Part shown: positions 8,599 through 17,576 of the stretch, one piece after another | How positions within the stretch are numbered: the stretch's first letter is position 1 | Layout: each line of letters begins with the position of its first letter | Assembly: GCF_001748385.1 (NCBI RefSeq) | Contig: NZ_BCLI01000010.1 | Location: 24,238 to 88,237 of the forward strand | Direction: 5' to 3' | Length of the DNA: 64,000 nt | Origin: Vulcanisaeta thermophila | GTDB lineage: Archaea; Thermoproteota; Thermoprotei; Thermoproteales; Thermocladiaceae | Position numbers and translations under genes: made by a program | Notes under the pieces: model-generated | Seen by the model: the letters and a program-made list of their open reading frames with translations, nothing else | Database searches by the model: none | What the model was told of the DNA's origin: nothing

Positions 8599-10530
8599 AT
8601 GACAGTGGACATAATGTGGGTTATTGGGGGCCCGCAGGGAGGTGGTATTGACACTGGTGCCAATGTGTTCATGAGGGCTGTGGCCAGGGCTGGTTATTAC
8701 GTTATAGGTGATAGGGAGTACTTCTCGAACATTAAGGGTAGGCATAGTTACTTCATGGTTAGGGTTAGTGATGAGCCCAGGAGTGGCTTGTTGGGCCCCA
8801 TTGACTTCCTCGTGGCCCTCGATGCGGAGACCGTTTTCACCCACTTTAACTATGTTAAGAGGGGTGGTTACGTAATCCTGGATGCATCAACACTCAACAC
8901 CAAGCTGGATCAGCTCCAGTACATGGAGGATGAGTTGAAGGAGAGGTTGAGGGAGTTCTTTAAGTCCATTAATGCGGAGCCCACGGTTAGGTCAATCGTT
9001 GATTACCTAAGGGGTAATGGGGTTAATGTGGTCATGATCCACTATGCGGATTTACTCCAGGATATTAAGAGGAGGCTTCAGGACGTGGATCTACCCTCAC
9101 TCGTGAGTAGGTACTCCAACGTCATAATGGCTTCGTACTCCATGGCCATGATGAACCTACCCATTGATTACGTCTTCAAGGCCCTCGAGGATGTGTTCAC
9201 GGGTAGGAGGGGGAGGCTCCTTGAGTATAACAAGGCCGTTGTTGAGGTTGTGTATAACTACGCTAAACCCATGAAGACCAACATATCATTAACACCCATT
9301 AAGAGGGGCGTGAGGGCCATACTAGTCAATGGTAATGAGGCCGTGGCCATAGGCAAGATACTGGGCGGCCTAAGATTCCAAACATACTACCCAATAACGC
9401 CGGCGGCTGATGAGTCCTTCTTCATAGAGTCCCACGACATAGTGAGCCTGAACCCAGTAACTGAGGAGGCCAAGGCGCTGGAGAAGGTGGGTGTTGTTGT
9501 GGTTCAGACCGAGGATGAACTCTCAGCCATAAACATGGCCATTGGGGCCGGGCTCGCTGGCGCCAGGGCGGCCACGTCAACGTCTGGGCCTGGGCTAAGC
9601 CTAATGGTTGAGGGCACGGGCTTTGCGGGGATGAATGAGGTGCCCGTGGTAATTACGCATTACCAGCGTGGGGGGCCAAGCACGGGATTACCCACTAGGA
9701 ATAGCCAGTCTGACCTTAGGTTTGTGATGCACATGGGGCATGGTGAATTCCCAAGGATTGTGATTGCCTCTGGTGATCATAAGGAGGCCATTCTGGATGC
9801 CTTCAAGGCCCTTAACTGGGCCGAGAGGTACCAGCTACCCGTAATACACCTAGTGGATAAGACACTGGCCAATTCCTACAGCACGGTTATTTGGGACATA
9901 GACACCACCAAGCTTAGGATAGACAGGGGCTGGATAGTGACTAAGGACGAACCGGATTACAAGAGGTTCAAGGTAACGGAGAATGGGGTGAGCCCAAGGT
10001 CAATACCGGGCCTTGGCCCTGTGTTCTGGGTTACGGGTGATGAGCACGATGAGTACGGGCACATAACGGAGGACCCTGAATTCAGGACTGCGATTTATGA
10101 TAAGAGGATGAGGAAGCTGGAGCTTGCGGACAGGGAGATACCCCTTGAGGATAAGGTTAGGCTTTATGGTCCTGAGAATGCGGACATAACAATCGTGGGC
10201 TGGGGCTCGAGTAAGGGCCCAATACTGGACGCCATGGACATGCTGAGTAAGGAGGGCTATAGGGTTAACTTCCTACAGTTGAGGATGTTCATACCATTCC
10301 CCAGTGACTACGTTAGGAAGGTGCTTGGTAAGGGCCAGTTATTGATAGATGTGGAGTCTAATTACGAGGCCCAGGCAGCTGGGGTTATTAGGGAGAAGAC
10401 TGGGATAGAGATTAAGCACAAGGTCCTTAAGTGGACTGGTAGGCCCATACTCGTTGATGAGGTTTACGAGGCGGTTAAGAGGATTGTTAAGGAGGGTGTT
10501 GAGAGGATAGTGCTTAAGGAGGGCCCATGA
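8599..10530 (+). CDS. 2-oxoacid:acceptor oxidoreductase, fused gamma-alpha subunit
   Basis: 643 residues. The N-terminal part (about 1-190) is the gamma domain (GGPQGGGIDTGANVF); the C-terminal part from about 230 is the alpha subunit pyrimidine-binding and transketolase-like region with YPITPAADESF and the TSTSGPGLSLMVEG segment. These enzymes oxidatively decarboxylate 2-oxoacids to acyl-CoA with ferredoxin. The TPP-binding beta subunit that normally follows is absent: the next gene is a glucose dehydrogenase. The beta subunit is therefore encoded elsewhere or the protein has another partner. TATA TTAATAAAAG precedes the ATG. Confidence 0.9.
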   Translation: MTVDIMWVIGGPQGGGIDTGANVFMRAVARAGYYVIGDREYFSNIKGRHSYFMVRVSDEPRSGLLGPIDFLVALDAETVFTHFNYVKRGGYVILDASTLNTKLDQLQYMEDELKERLREFFKSINAEPTVRSIVDYLRGNGVNVVMIHYADLLQDIKRRLQDVDLPSLVSRYSNVIMASYSMAMMNLPIDYVFKALEDVFTGRRGRLLEYNKAVVEVVYNYAKPMKTNISLTPIKRGVRAILVNGNEAVAIGKILGGLRFQTYYPITPAADESFFIESHDIVSLNPVTEEAKALEKVGVVVVQTEDELSAINMAIGAGLAGARAATSTSGPGLSLMVEGTGFAGMNEVPVVITHYQRGGPSTGLPTRNSQSDLRFVMHMGHGEFPRIVIASGDHKEAILDAFKALNWAERYQLPVIHLVDKTLANSYSTVIWDIDTTKLRIDRGWIVTKDEPDYKRFKVTENGVSPRSIPGLGPVFWVTGDEHDEYGHITEDPEFRTAIYDKRMRKLELADREIPLEDKVRLYGPENADITIVGWGSSKGPILDAMDMLSKEGYRVNFLQLRMFIPFPSDYVRKVLGKGQLLIDVESNYEAQAAGVIREKTGIEIKHKVLKWTGRPILVDEVYEAVKRIVKEGVERIVLKEGP

Positions 10531-10590
10531 GGGCTTGGGGAATTTAAGGATGATTAAAAGCATAAAAGTAAACCATGACTAAGTCCTCCC

Positions 10591-11637
10591 ATGAAGGCTG
10601 TAACAGTAGTGCCTGGAGTCCCCGAATCACTTAGACTTAGGGATGTGAATAGGCCAAGTCCTGGTAGGGGTCAGGTGCTTCTTAGGCCTGTTGAGGTTGG
10701 TGTTTGCGGTACTGACAAGGAAATAATCGAGGGTAAGTATGGAAAGGCCCCGGAGGGAAGCCAATACTTAATTCTTGGTCATGAGGCCCTAGCCGAAGTA
10801 GCCGAACTAGGCCAGGGCGTAGACAACGTGGGCGTCGGAGACCTCGTAGTACCCACAGTAAGGAGGCCCCTTGATTGTGACTTGCCCGTGGACTTCTGCC
10901 CAGTGGGTCATTACCTGGAGCACGGTATATGGGGGCTTCATGGGCACGCCGCGGAGTACTCGGTAACCGATGCGCAGTACCTCGTGAGGGTTCCCAAGGA
11001 GTTGGCTGACGTGGCTGTGTTAACGGAGCCCCTATCCGTTGTTGAGAAGGGGATAGACATGGCGTTTAGGATTGGGCAGGCCAGGTTTGACTGGAAGCCC
11101 AGGAACGCGTTAATACTTGGTGCTGGGCCCGTGGGGCTCCTTGCAACCATGGTCCTGAGGCTCATGGGACTCAACACAACCACGGTGGCCACTAGGCCAC
11201 CCGAGAGCCTCAAGGCTAGGTTGGTTAGGGATATTGGTGGTAAGTACGTGGACGCCACCATTGAACAAGTGACTGGTGAGTTCGACATCGTGGTTGAGGC
11301 CACCGGGTCCTGGAAGGTGGCCATGGATAGCGTGAGGAACCTGGCACCAAATGGTGTCTATGTATTACTGGGCGTTTACCCGAGTGGTGGTTCCATGCAG
11401 GGTGTTGGTGATTTAATGACCCAGTTGGTGCTGAATAATAGGGTTATTGTGGGCTCGGTAAATGCTGGACTTAAGCATTTTGAGCTGACTCTGGAGCACA
11501 TGAGGCAGGCTAGGTCCCAGTTTGGTGATTGGCTCAGTAAGTTAATAACCAAGAGGGTCACGCTGGATAATTACCAGGAGGCTTATTCGTGGACCCACGA
11601 CGACATAAAGACTGTACTGGAGATAAGAACTTCATAA
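10591..11637 (+). CDS. gdh: Glucose 1-dehydrogenase (MDR family)
   Basis: 348 residues. It resembles archaeal glucose/galactose 1-dehydrogenases: VGVCGTDKEI near residue 40 (catalytic zinc Cys), LILGHEALAEV near 65, and the nucleotide fold GAGPVGLLATM. These enzymes oxidise glucose to gluconolactone at the entry of the branched Entner-Doudoroff pathway using NAD(P)+. TATA CATAAAAGT lies about 26 bp before the ATG, so it is transcribed separately from the oxidoreductase upstream. Substrate preference between glucose and galactose cannot be read from the sequence. Confidence 0.85.
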   Translation: MKAVTVVPGVPESLRLRDVNRPSPGRGQVLLRPVEVGVCGTDKEIIEGKYGKAPEGSQYLILGHEALAEVAELGQGVDNVGVGDLVVPTVRRPLDCDLPVDFCPVGHYLEHGIWGLHGHAAEYSVTDAQYLVRVPKELADVAVLTEPLSVVEKGIDMAFRIGQARFDWKPRNALILGAGPVGLLATMVLRLMGLNTTTVATRPPESLKARLVRDIGGKYVDATIEQVTGEFDIVVEATGSWKVAMDSVRNLAPNGVYVLLGVYPSGGSMQGVGDLMTQLVLNNRVIVGSVNAGLKHFELTLEHMRQARSQFGDWLSKLITKRVTLDNYQEAYSWTHDDIKTVLEIRTS

Positions 11638-11929
11638 TGACGAAATCGATTAAGCAATAATGTAAATGGGCTAACCCATAGTCCAAATCCTACATTGTAG
11701 ATGGCTATTGGTGTGTTAATAAAATACCTTAAAAATCATTACTATGGGCGTGGCTTAAGTTATTAATCAATGAGAATTGCACTTCAGGATAAACTCTCAC
11801 ACTCATAATGTAAGGCCTAAATCACCCCATACCCACTCAATACATTGTGTGGGTTTACAGCACCTGCTGGGTTTCATTCATGAAGAGTGACGGTACGAAA
11901 TAGATTAATCCCCATCCCTACATTATTAT
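11638..11929. other. Intergenic stretch, no gene seen
   Basis: About 290 bp after the glucose dehydrogenase gene with stops in all frames and no recognisable coding or RNA feature. It leads into the sRNA candidate and the decayed gene described next. Confidence 0.6.
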
Positions 11930-11988
11930 TGAGACTGATGAGCCACGCAGGGACTGAATCCTGATGAGAAGGCATCCCCACTGATGAC
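11930..11988 (+). ncRNA. Candidate C/D-box sRNA (2'-O-methylation guide)
   Basis: Box order and spacing fit an archaeal C/D sRNA: box C CTGATGA (11935-11941), 12-nt guide GCCACGCAGGGA (11942-11953), box D' CTGA (11954-11957), 3-nt spacer, box C' CTGATGA (11961-11967), 13-nt guide GAAGGCATCCCCA (11968-11980), box D CTGA (11981-11984). Both C boxes have C instead of the usual purine first. Targets complementary to the guides would be UCCCUGCGUGGC and UGGGGAUGCCUUC; I could not place them in rRNA or tRNA from memory. No strong TATA is visible. Confidence 0.6.
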
Positions 11989-12002
11989 CCCGTAATTAAG
12001 TC

Positions 12003-12168
12003 GCCATTGCCGAGACCCGGAACTACAAGGGCTTCTCACCAACACAGTTCCAGGTGGCGCCCGTGGACTTCTAATGATCCTCCTACTGATAGTGGCGGGT
12101 GTAATATACAGTTAATTCTCAGCGTCCATGCTAGGCAAGCCCATTAAGGAGAAGAAGTCCAAGTCATA
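12003..12168 (+). pseudogene. Decayed C-terminal fragment, possibly an EcfT/CbiQ-type transporter subunit
   Basis: Three short open stretches in shifting frames read as one damaged C-terminus: AIAETRNYKGFSPTQFQVAP to a stop at 12072, then a hydrophobic stretch MILLLIVAGVIYS from 12074, then FSASMLGKPIKEKKSKS ending at 12168. A segment like ETRNYKGF before a last membrane helix and a basic tail resembles the ETRGY/EARGF region of EcfT-like permeases. Two frame changes within about 110 bp and no upstream coding sequence point to a remnant. The family suggestion is weak. Confidence 0.35.
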
Positions 12169-12238
12169 AGATGATAAGTCATGCATTAAATATTAATCAA
12201 ACTTCCCTTCTTTCCCCATTCCTTTCCTAACTAGTCAA

Positions 12239-13426
12239 CTAAGGGTTGAATCTCTCCCTAATGACTATTAAATTCACCATCAATATAGTTAAGGGTATGA
12301 TGAAGAGCACGGTCTTATTAAATCCATAAAGCGAAGCTATTAAGTAGTTCCCTAGGGACTGCCCCAGTAATTGTAGCATTATGTATGCGCTGGACATCCT
12401 GCCCCTCACCTCCATGGGTACGGACTTGGTTATCATTCCCTGGAGGGCGGTTAGGACTATGGTATTGGTCACTTGGTATGCCACGGCGTAGATTATGAAG
12501 GGTGTGGGTCCTGGTATTAAGGCTATGGCGTTTACTGCGATGGAGGATGTTATCAAAAGCATTATTAACCTATCCTCGTTTAACCTTGGCCTTAATGATA
12601 AGTATGATGTTAGGGCAATGGTTATGATCAATGCAAGGGACATTAACTCACCCCATTGCGTTGGGCTTAGGTTCATTACATAGATACCGTAGACCTGGGC
12701 TATACTCGTCATTGGTGACGCCGCCATCGATATTAATAACGCGCTCAGCAGTAACGACCTTACCCTACCACTGATCCCCCTCATGGTTATGATCAAGCTT
12801 CTATACGCCTCCGTGAGTGTTATCACCGTTGCCGCGTTGCCCGTGGTCATGGTTTCCCTTATGTAGATGGTCCTTATCACGGCTGCGACCACGGCTAGAA
12901 TCCCCGATATTAGAAATGCCAGTTTGAATCCGGTGAGTCCGTACGTACTTATTATTAGTCCTCCCACGGGCATTAGCACCACCATGGGTAGTGTGGGTAG
13001 TATGGATGTGAATAGGAAGCCGCTGACCACCCTATCCCTGGGCAGTGAGTCGGCTAGTATTGCCATTAGAGCTGGTTGGTGGAAGCTAAAGAACATGTTC
13101 AATACGTAGTAAATGGTTATGTAGTACCAGGCTGGGGCGTAGATGAATGGGAATGTGAGTATGGCGATGATCCACGTGCATAGGTTTATGACGAACCTCC
13201 TACCAAGCCTATCAGTTAAGTAGCCACCCAGCGGTAATGTTAATGCGAGCGCCAGGGTCCCCAATGCGTACGTGAGCCCCACATCGTACGTGTTACCCCC
13301 AGTCATCTTTATGTACGTGGGTATGTAGGCGAAGGATAACGCGTACGTGGTATTGAATAGTAACCAGGTTATGAGTAAAACGCCCGCATTGCCCCTTATA
13401 TAATGCCGGATTAAGTTACGCTTCAC
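12239..13426 (-). CDS. Major facilitator superfamily transporter
   Basis: 395 residues with about twelve hydrophobic helices. The loop between helices 2 and 3 reads GGYLTDRLGRRFVIN, the MFS signature (G-x-x-x-D-R-x-G-R-R). Substrate unknown. It diverges from the molybdenum hydroxylase subunit gene, and the two starts flank one TATA element at 13448-13458, so the pair may be co-regulated; uptake of a substrate for that enzyme is possible but speculative. The start is the ATG 27 bp from the TATA centre. Confidence 0.88.
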   Translation of the reverse strand: MKRNLIRHYIRGNAGVLLITWLLFNTTYALSFAYIPTYIKMTGGNTYDVGLTYALGTLALALTLPLGGYLTDRLGRRFVINLCTWIIAILTFPFIYAPAWYYITIYYVLNMFFSFHQPALMAILADSLPRDRVVSGFLFTSILPTLPMVVLMPVGGLIISTYGLTGFKLAFLISGILAVVAAVIRTIYIRETMTTGNAATVITLTEAYRSLIITMRGISGRVRSLLLSALLISMAASPMTSIAQVYGIYVMNLSPTQWGELMSLALIITIALTSYLSLRPRLNEDRLIMLLITSSIAVNAIALIPGPTPFIIYAVAYQVTNTIVLTALQGMITKSVPMEVRGRMSSAYIMLQLLGQSLGNYLIASLYGFNKTVLFIIPLTILMVNLIVIRERFNP

Positions 13427-13447
13427 GTGCTTGGTTAAGTGGGCACG

Positions 13448-13458
13448 ATTATATAAAG
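13448..13458. promoter_or_regulatory. Shared TATA element for the MFS and molybdenum hydroxylase genes
   Basis: ATTATATAAAG, centre 13453. The leftward gene starts at 13426 (27 bp away) and the rightward GTG is at 13482 (29 bp away). The element reads as a TATA box on both strands and no second one is present between the starts. Confidence 0.7.
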
Positions 13459-13481
13459 ATTAACAGCATAGTTAACCTTAA

Positions 13482-15623
13482 GTGCGGTTATGTGGGGGCT
13501 TGCCCGTGCCTCTCAAGGAGGACTTGGACGTAATCCTTGCGCGCTCCAATTACCTGGATGATATTAAGTTAAGTGGTATGGTTTACCTGCACATTATCAG
13601 ATCACCCCATGCCAGGGCCAGGATAGTGAGGATAAACCCACCAGGTGAACGTGCACTCCTGTTCCTCACGCACCAAGACATTGGCAACCTATTAATGCCG
13701 TCCCAGCAACCCAGTGTTAATGCTAATATTGTTAGGATGCCCGTGCTTGCCAAGGACGTGGTTAATTACGTGGGTCAACCGGTGGCTGCCGTGGTCACTG
13801 AGGAGAGGTACGAGACTGAGGACGTGGCTGAGGAGATCTCGGTGGATTATGAACCACTACCTGCCGTTGTAACTATAGACGATGCCCTCGAGGGCCGTGT
13901 CATCATACATGGTGAGTTACGTACTAATGTGAGCGTTGATGTGACCCTCGAGGGTGGTGAATTGTCCCTGTTCAGGGAGGCTGATGTGGTTGTGGAGCGG
14001 GAGATTGAGCAGTCCAGGCTTGTGGCTAATCCCATGGAGCCTAAGGGTGTGGTTGCGCACTACACGGGTGATAGGCTCATAATATACGCATCCACCCAGT
14101 CACCCTTCAGGGTTAAGTCGGACATTGTCGATGTACTGAAACTACCCCCTGAAACCGTGGTTGTTTACGCGCCCAAGAATGTGGGTGGTGGTTTTGGAAA
14201 TAAAACGCCTGCGTACCCAGAGTATGTACTCGCAGCCTTAGCATCCATGAAGCTGAGGAGGCCCGTTAAGTACGTGGAGACGAGGACAGAGCACTTGATG
14301 AATCCAATGCAGGGCCGTGGTGTGAAGTCCAAAATGAGGCTCTACGCTAAGAGGGATGGGACTGTGTTGGGTATTGAGGGTAAGATTATTGTGAATATTG
14401 GTGCGTACAATTTCTCCATAAATGCGGGCATGCCCATATTCATAGCAAACCTATCCACCGGGCCCTACAGGATGAGGGCCGTTAGGGTTAGGGCAATGGG
14501 TGTCTTCACAAACACACCACCCTTGGGCCCCTATAGGGGTGCTGGGCGTCCAGAGGCTGCGTTGATTCATGAAACCCTGATGGACACGTTAGCCGATGAG
14601 TTGGGTCTTGACCCACTTGAAGTTAGGAGGAGGAATGTGATTAGGGATAATGAGACCTTCAAGATGCCGCTTGGTCTCGTTGTAGACTCTGGTAATTATC
14701 AAACGATTCTCGAGGAAGCCGGTAGGATTTACCAGGACTTGAGGGGTAAATACAGGGATAAGGGTGTATCCATAGTACTCTTTGCCTTATTCGTGAGCAC
14801 CCTGGGTGGTGAGGGGATTAAGTTTAGGGTTGGTAATGGCAGGCTCAGGCTTATAATAGGGTCGAGAACCCAGGGACAAGCCCATATATCGGCATTCACT
14901 AAATACCTCTCAGAGACCTTTGGAGTACCTGAGGAGTTGATTGAGGTGATACCTGGTAATACTGAGGATCTTAGTTACGGGATTGGGACATTTGGCAGCA
15001 GGAGTACCACCGTGGTTACAGCAGCCATAACCGAGGCCTCTGAGAAACTCCTTGATGAGATTAAGTCCAGGGGTTTAACACTTATGGACGCCATAAAATC
15101 ACCAAACGTGATAGAGCTGGAGTACCACTACATGCCCAAGTTCGCAATATTTGCGCCAGGCGCCCACGTGGCTGTTGTGGATTTTGACCCCGAGGTCATG
15201 GAGGCACGGGTTGTTGAGTACTATGCGGTTTATAATGTGGGTAAGACGCTGATTAAGGAGGAGGTTGATGGACAATTAATGGGTGGTGTATTACAGGGTG
15301 CGGCCCAGGTTCTTTGGGAAGGCGCCGTGTATGATGAGGATGGCAATCCACTTCATCTTTCCCTAGCGGATTACGGAATGCCAAACCCAGCCGATGTTAA
15401 TTATAGGGTTATTACCATCGAGAGGAACACACAATCGATACTACCGGGTGGTGTTAGGGGTGTGGGTGAGGCTGGGACCACGGGTGCCCTACCCGCCGTC
15501 TTCATAGCCCTGGAAAGGGCCGTCAGGGCCAGGTTGGGTGTGAGTATACGCATAAACAAAACCCCAGTTAGGCCCGATTACTTATTTAGTTTGGTTGGTG
15601 GTTTTGTACGTGGTCGAGAGTAG
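13482..15623 (+). CDS. Molybdenum hydroxylase large subunit (xanthine dehydrogenase/aldehyde oxidoreductase family)
   Basis: 713 residues, the molybdopterin-binding subunit. Motifs include PHARARIVRI, GQPVAAVV, VGGGFGNKTPAYPE, GPYRGAGRPEA and the C-terminal GVGEAGTTGALPAV with the family's catalytic Glu. The PYRGAGR form lacks the Cys of true CO dehydrogenase (AYRCSFR), so an aldehyde or glyceraldehyde oxidoreductase role is more likely. FAD and 2Fe-2S subunits normally encoded next to it are missing. The GTG start fits the shared TATA; an internal GTG (protein beginning near PLKEDLDV) is possible. The 3' end overlaps the convergent MinD-like gene by 42 bp. Confidence 0.85.
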   Translation: MRLCGGLPVPLKEDLDVILARSNYLDDIKLSGMVYLHIIRSPHARARIVRINPPGERALLFLTHQDIGNLLMPSQQPSVNANIVRMPVLAKDVVNYVGQPVAAVVTEERYETEDVAEEISVDYEPLPAVVTIDDALEGRVIIHGELRTNVSVDVTLEGGELSLFREADVVVEREIEQSRLVANPMEPKGVVAHYTGDRLIIYASTQSPFRVKSDIVDVLKLPPETVVVYAPKNVGGGFGNKTPAYPEYVLAALASMKLRRPVKYVETRTEHLMNPMQGRGVKSKMRLYAKRDGTVLGIEGKIIVNIGAYNFSINAGMPIFIANLSTGPYRMRAVRVRAMGVFTNTPPLGPYRGAGRPEAALIHETLMDTLADELGLDPLEVRRRNVIRDNETFKMPLGLVVDSGNYQTILEEAGRIYQDLRGKYRDKGVSIVLFALFVSTLGGEGIKFRVGNGRLRLIIGSRTQGQAHISAFTKYLSETFGVPEELIEVIPGNTEDLSYGIGTFGSRSTTVVTAAITEASEKLLDEIKSRGLTLMDAIKSPNVIELEYHYMPKFAIFAPGAHVAVVDFDPEVMEARVVEYYAVYNVGKTLIKEEVDGQLMGGVLQGAAQVLWEGAVYDEDGNPLHLSLADYGMPNPADVNYRVITIERNTQSILPGGVRGVGEAGTTGALPAVFIALERAVRARLGVSIRINKTPVRPDYLFSLVGGFVRGRE

Positions 15624-16403
15624 GTAATCCACGTAGTTAAATATTGAGCTCAGGGCTGGGGATTCCATGAACGAGAGCTTTAGACTCTCTATCTCAAATG
15701 CCTGTCGTGCTATTGGGAATAACTCATCATAAGGTATCACGTGGGGCTCCATACCCGTTACCTCCCTCAATAATTGGGTCCAGGGTGTGTTGGTTACCGG
15801 ATCCACTGGGTACTTTGTATTGAGCATGTTCAGGACGGGCTTTAACAGCCTATTCTCCACCTTGAACTCCCTCATTAAGTTAACGACATTGGCAACAGCC
15901 CTAAGGCTACTGTGGTCGGGTACCGAAACGAGGATAACGTGGTTGGATAGCTCGAGTAGGTCTATTAAGACCTCGTAGGATAGGCCAAGGGCTGGTGTGT
16001 CTATGAATACGTAGATGGGCGTCACGGCGCTTATGGCATTCATCAATCCCTTGAGCAGGTACCTATCAATTCTCACAACCTCATTAATACCCTGCCTAAT
16101 GGATGCTGTGAAGACCAGCTTGAATACGTCATTACCCACCTGCCAGGTCTTCACGTAAAGAACCGAGAGGGGGTCCGGCACCCTGCCCATGAAGTAATCA
16201 CCCAGTGTGTACTGAACCTGGGTGTTAACGTCACCCAGTAGTAGTAGGGTTGCTGTCCCACTATCAATCCCCATATCCACCAAAGCCACTGGGTATTGGG
16301 CGTCCTTCCTTAATTCATACGACAGTATAACCGCTAGGTTTATGGTGAGTGTTGTTTTACCCGTACCGCCCTTGGTTCCGCTCGTTACTAGTATTGTTTC
16401 CAT
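15582..16403 (-). CDS. ParA/MinD-family ATPase
   Basis: 273 residues. The deviant Walker A GTKGGTGKTTLTINLA (about 8-23) with the signature Lys and the switch-like segment FIDTPALGLS mark the SIMIBI MinD/ParA class. Such ATPases position or load partner complexes; no ParB or ParG partner is adjacent. It overlaps the convergent molybdenum hydroxylase gene by 42 bp and is followed upstream, on the same strand, by a small membrane protein and RNase HII. Role unknown. Confidence 0.85.
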   Translation of the reverse strand: METILVTSGTKGGTGKTTLTINLAVILSYELRKDAQYPVALVDMGIDSGTATLLLLGDVNTQVQYTLGDYFMGRVPDPLSVLYVKTWQVGNDVFKLVFTASIRQGINEVVRIDRYLLKGLMNAISAVTPIYVFIDTPALGLSYEVLIDLLELSNHVILVSVPDHSSLRAVANVVNLMREFKVENRLLKPVLNMLNTKYPVDPVTNTPWTQLLREVTGMEPHVIPYDELFPIARQAFEIESLKLSFMESPALSSIFNYVDYLLSTTYKTTNQTK

Positions 16404-16458
16404 GGAAAAATCATGGTAAGTACAGGTATATTCTTAAATAAACTTTTTCTAGGTCTAA

Positions 16459-16779
16459 TCAACCCTTCCTGGGCCTACGAATGGGGCGTTTCTTAATATC
16501 CTCTGGGCTGGGCTTGCTCTCGTTAATCTCAATCCTCAGTAATAATGTTTCTATGTCCCTATTAATCATCACAATGCCCAGAACCCCCAGTAATAAGCCG
16601 ATTATGAATGCCACAGCCCCAGCTATTAATGAGTTGGGTGTTATCGCTAGGGCGAATCCCACGGTCATGAGTACCAGGGACGCAATCACCACGAACACGC
16701 CGGTCCTCATCATGAAACCAAGCCCTAACCCCCCTTTTAATGCCTTGTGGCTATAGGAAATCATCAAGCCCATGCCCAA
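16459..16779 (-). CDS. Small two-helix membrane protein
   Basis: About 106 residues with two helices (VFVVIASLVLMTVGFALAI and LIAGAVAFIIGLLLGVLGIV), then a charged cytoplasmic tail ending KKRPIRRPRKG. The first codons overlap the end of the RNase HII gene by 29 bp, suggesting co-transcription. Family not recognised. Confidence 0.7.
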   Translation of the reverse strand: MGMGLMISYSHKALKGGLGLGFMMRTGVFVVIASLVLMTVGFALAITPNSLIAGAVAFIIGLLLGVLGIVMINRDIETLLLRIEINESKPSPEDIKKRPIRRPRKG

Positions 16780-17395
16780 ACCTACTCAGTGTTTTCCAGC
16801 TCCTCCTGACTATTGGTGGTAATTCACCATACCTCCTTAACCAATCCCTAAGGAATTCCATGGTCCTGGGATCACTGGGGTAGCCGCTGCCGAAGTCCCC
16901 GTAGACCCTGTGCAACTCCGCTATTAATTCATCCCTCTTAACCTTAGCCAATATACTTGCTGCAGACACCGTGGGTATTAACTTATCGGCATTATTCAGC
17001 GCCACAACCCTGACGTTCCCTGAACCCAATAACCTTGTGATTAACTCACTAAACCTGTCGGGTAGTGGGTCTGGGCTATCCACGTACACAACCCCATTAC
17101 TTAACATGCCCAGGGCCTTACTTATTAGGCGGGCCATGACCTCAGCCTCAAGCCTATTTAGGAGACCCCTGGAGACGTACTCATCAATAACCCTGGGCTC
17201 CACCACCTCATAGCTGTAGAAGTCCACGGCCCTCATAATCATCCTAGCAAGCTCAGCGCGCCTCCTGGGGCTTAACTCCTTGGAGTCCCTAACCCCCATC
17301 TTGATCAGTTTCTCATCATCACTAACCACCACCAGGGCCACCACCATGGGCCCAATAACGGGTCCTCGACCAGCCTCATCAATACCACCCAACAT
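16751..17395 (-). CDS. rnhB: Ribonuclease HII
   Basis: 214 residues. Removes RNA from RNA:DNA hybrids and misincorporated ribonucleotides. The N-terminal GGIDEAGRGPVIGPMV contains the catalytic Asp-Glu pair, with further acidic residues at VYVDSPD and in the segment NNADKLIPTVSAASILAKV, all typical of type 2 RNases H. A TATA element GGGATTTAAATAA on the minus strand lies about 30 bp before the ATG. Length matches archaeal RNase HII. Confidence 0.95.
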   Translation of the reverse strand: MLGGIDEAGRGPVIGPMVVALVVVSDDEKLIKMGVRDSKELSPRRRAELARMIMRAVDFYSYEVVEPRVIDEYVSRGLLNRLEAEVMARLISKALGMLSNGVVYVDSPDPLPDRFSELITRLLGSGNVRVVALNNADKLIPTVSAASILAKVKRDELIAELHRVYGDFGSGYPSDPRTMEFLRDWLRRYGELPPIVRRSWKTLSRFGHGLDDFL

Positions 17396-17576
17396 ACTAA
17401 GTGGCTTTATGACCTTACTGATTATTTAAATCCCATACGTTATCATTCACAGCCTCACCGTGTTTATCCACGTTTCCTCACAAAGTAAATACACCCTGTG
17501 TGATTCTTCCTGTGTAGAAATCACCATGATAAATAATGCGATAATGCTTATTAGTTTATATGGCATAATTATAATC

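Noticed and set aside
17460..17576. Longer N-terminus for acyl-CoA dehydrogenase copy 1
   Set aside because: The extra 39 residues are unlike the family and contain the likely promoter; the paralogue starts at the position equivalent to 17577.
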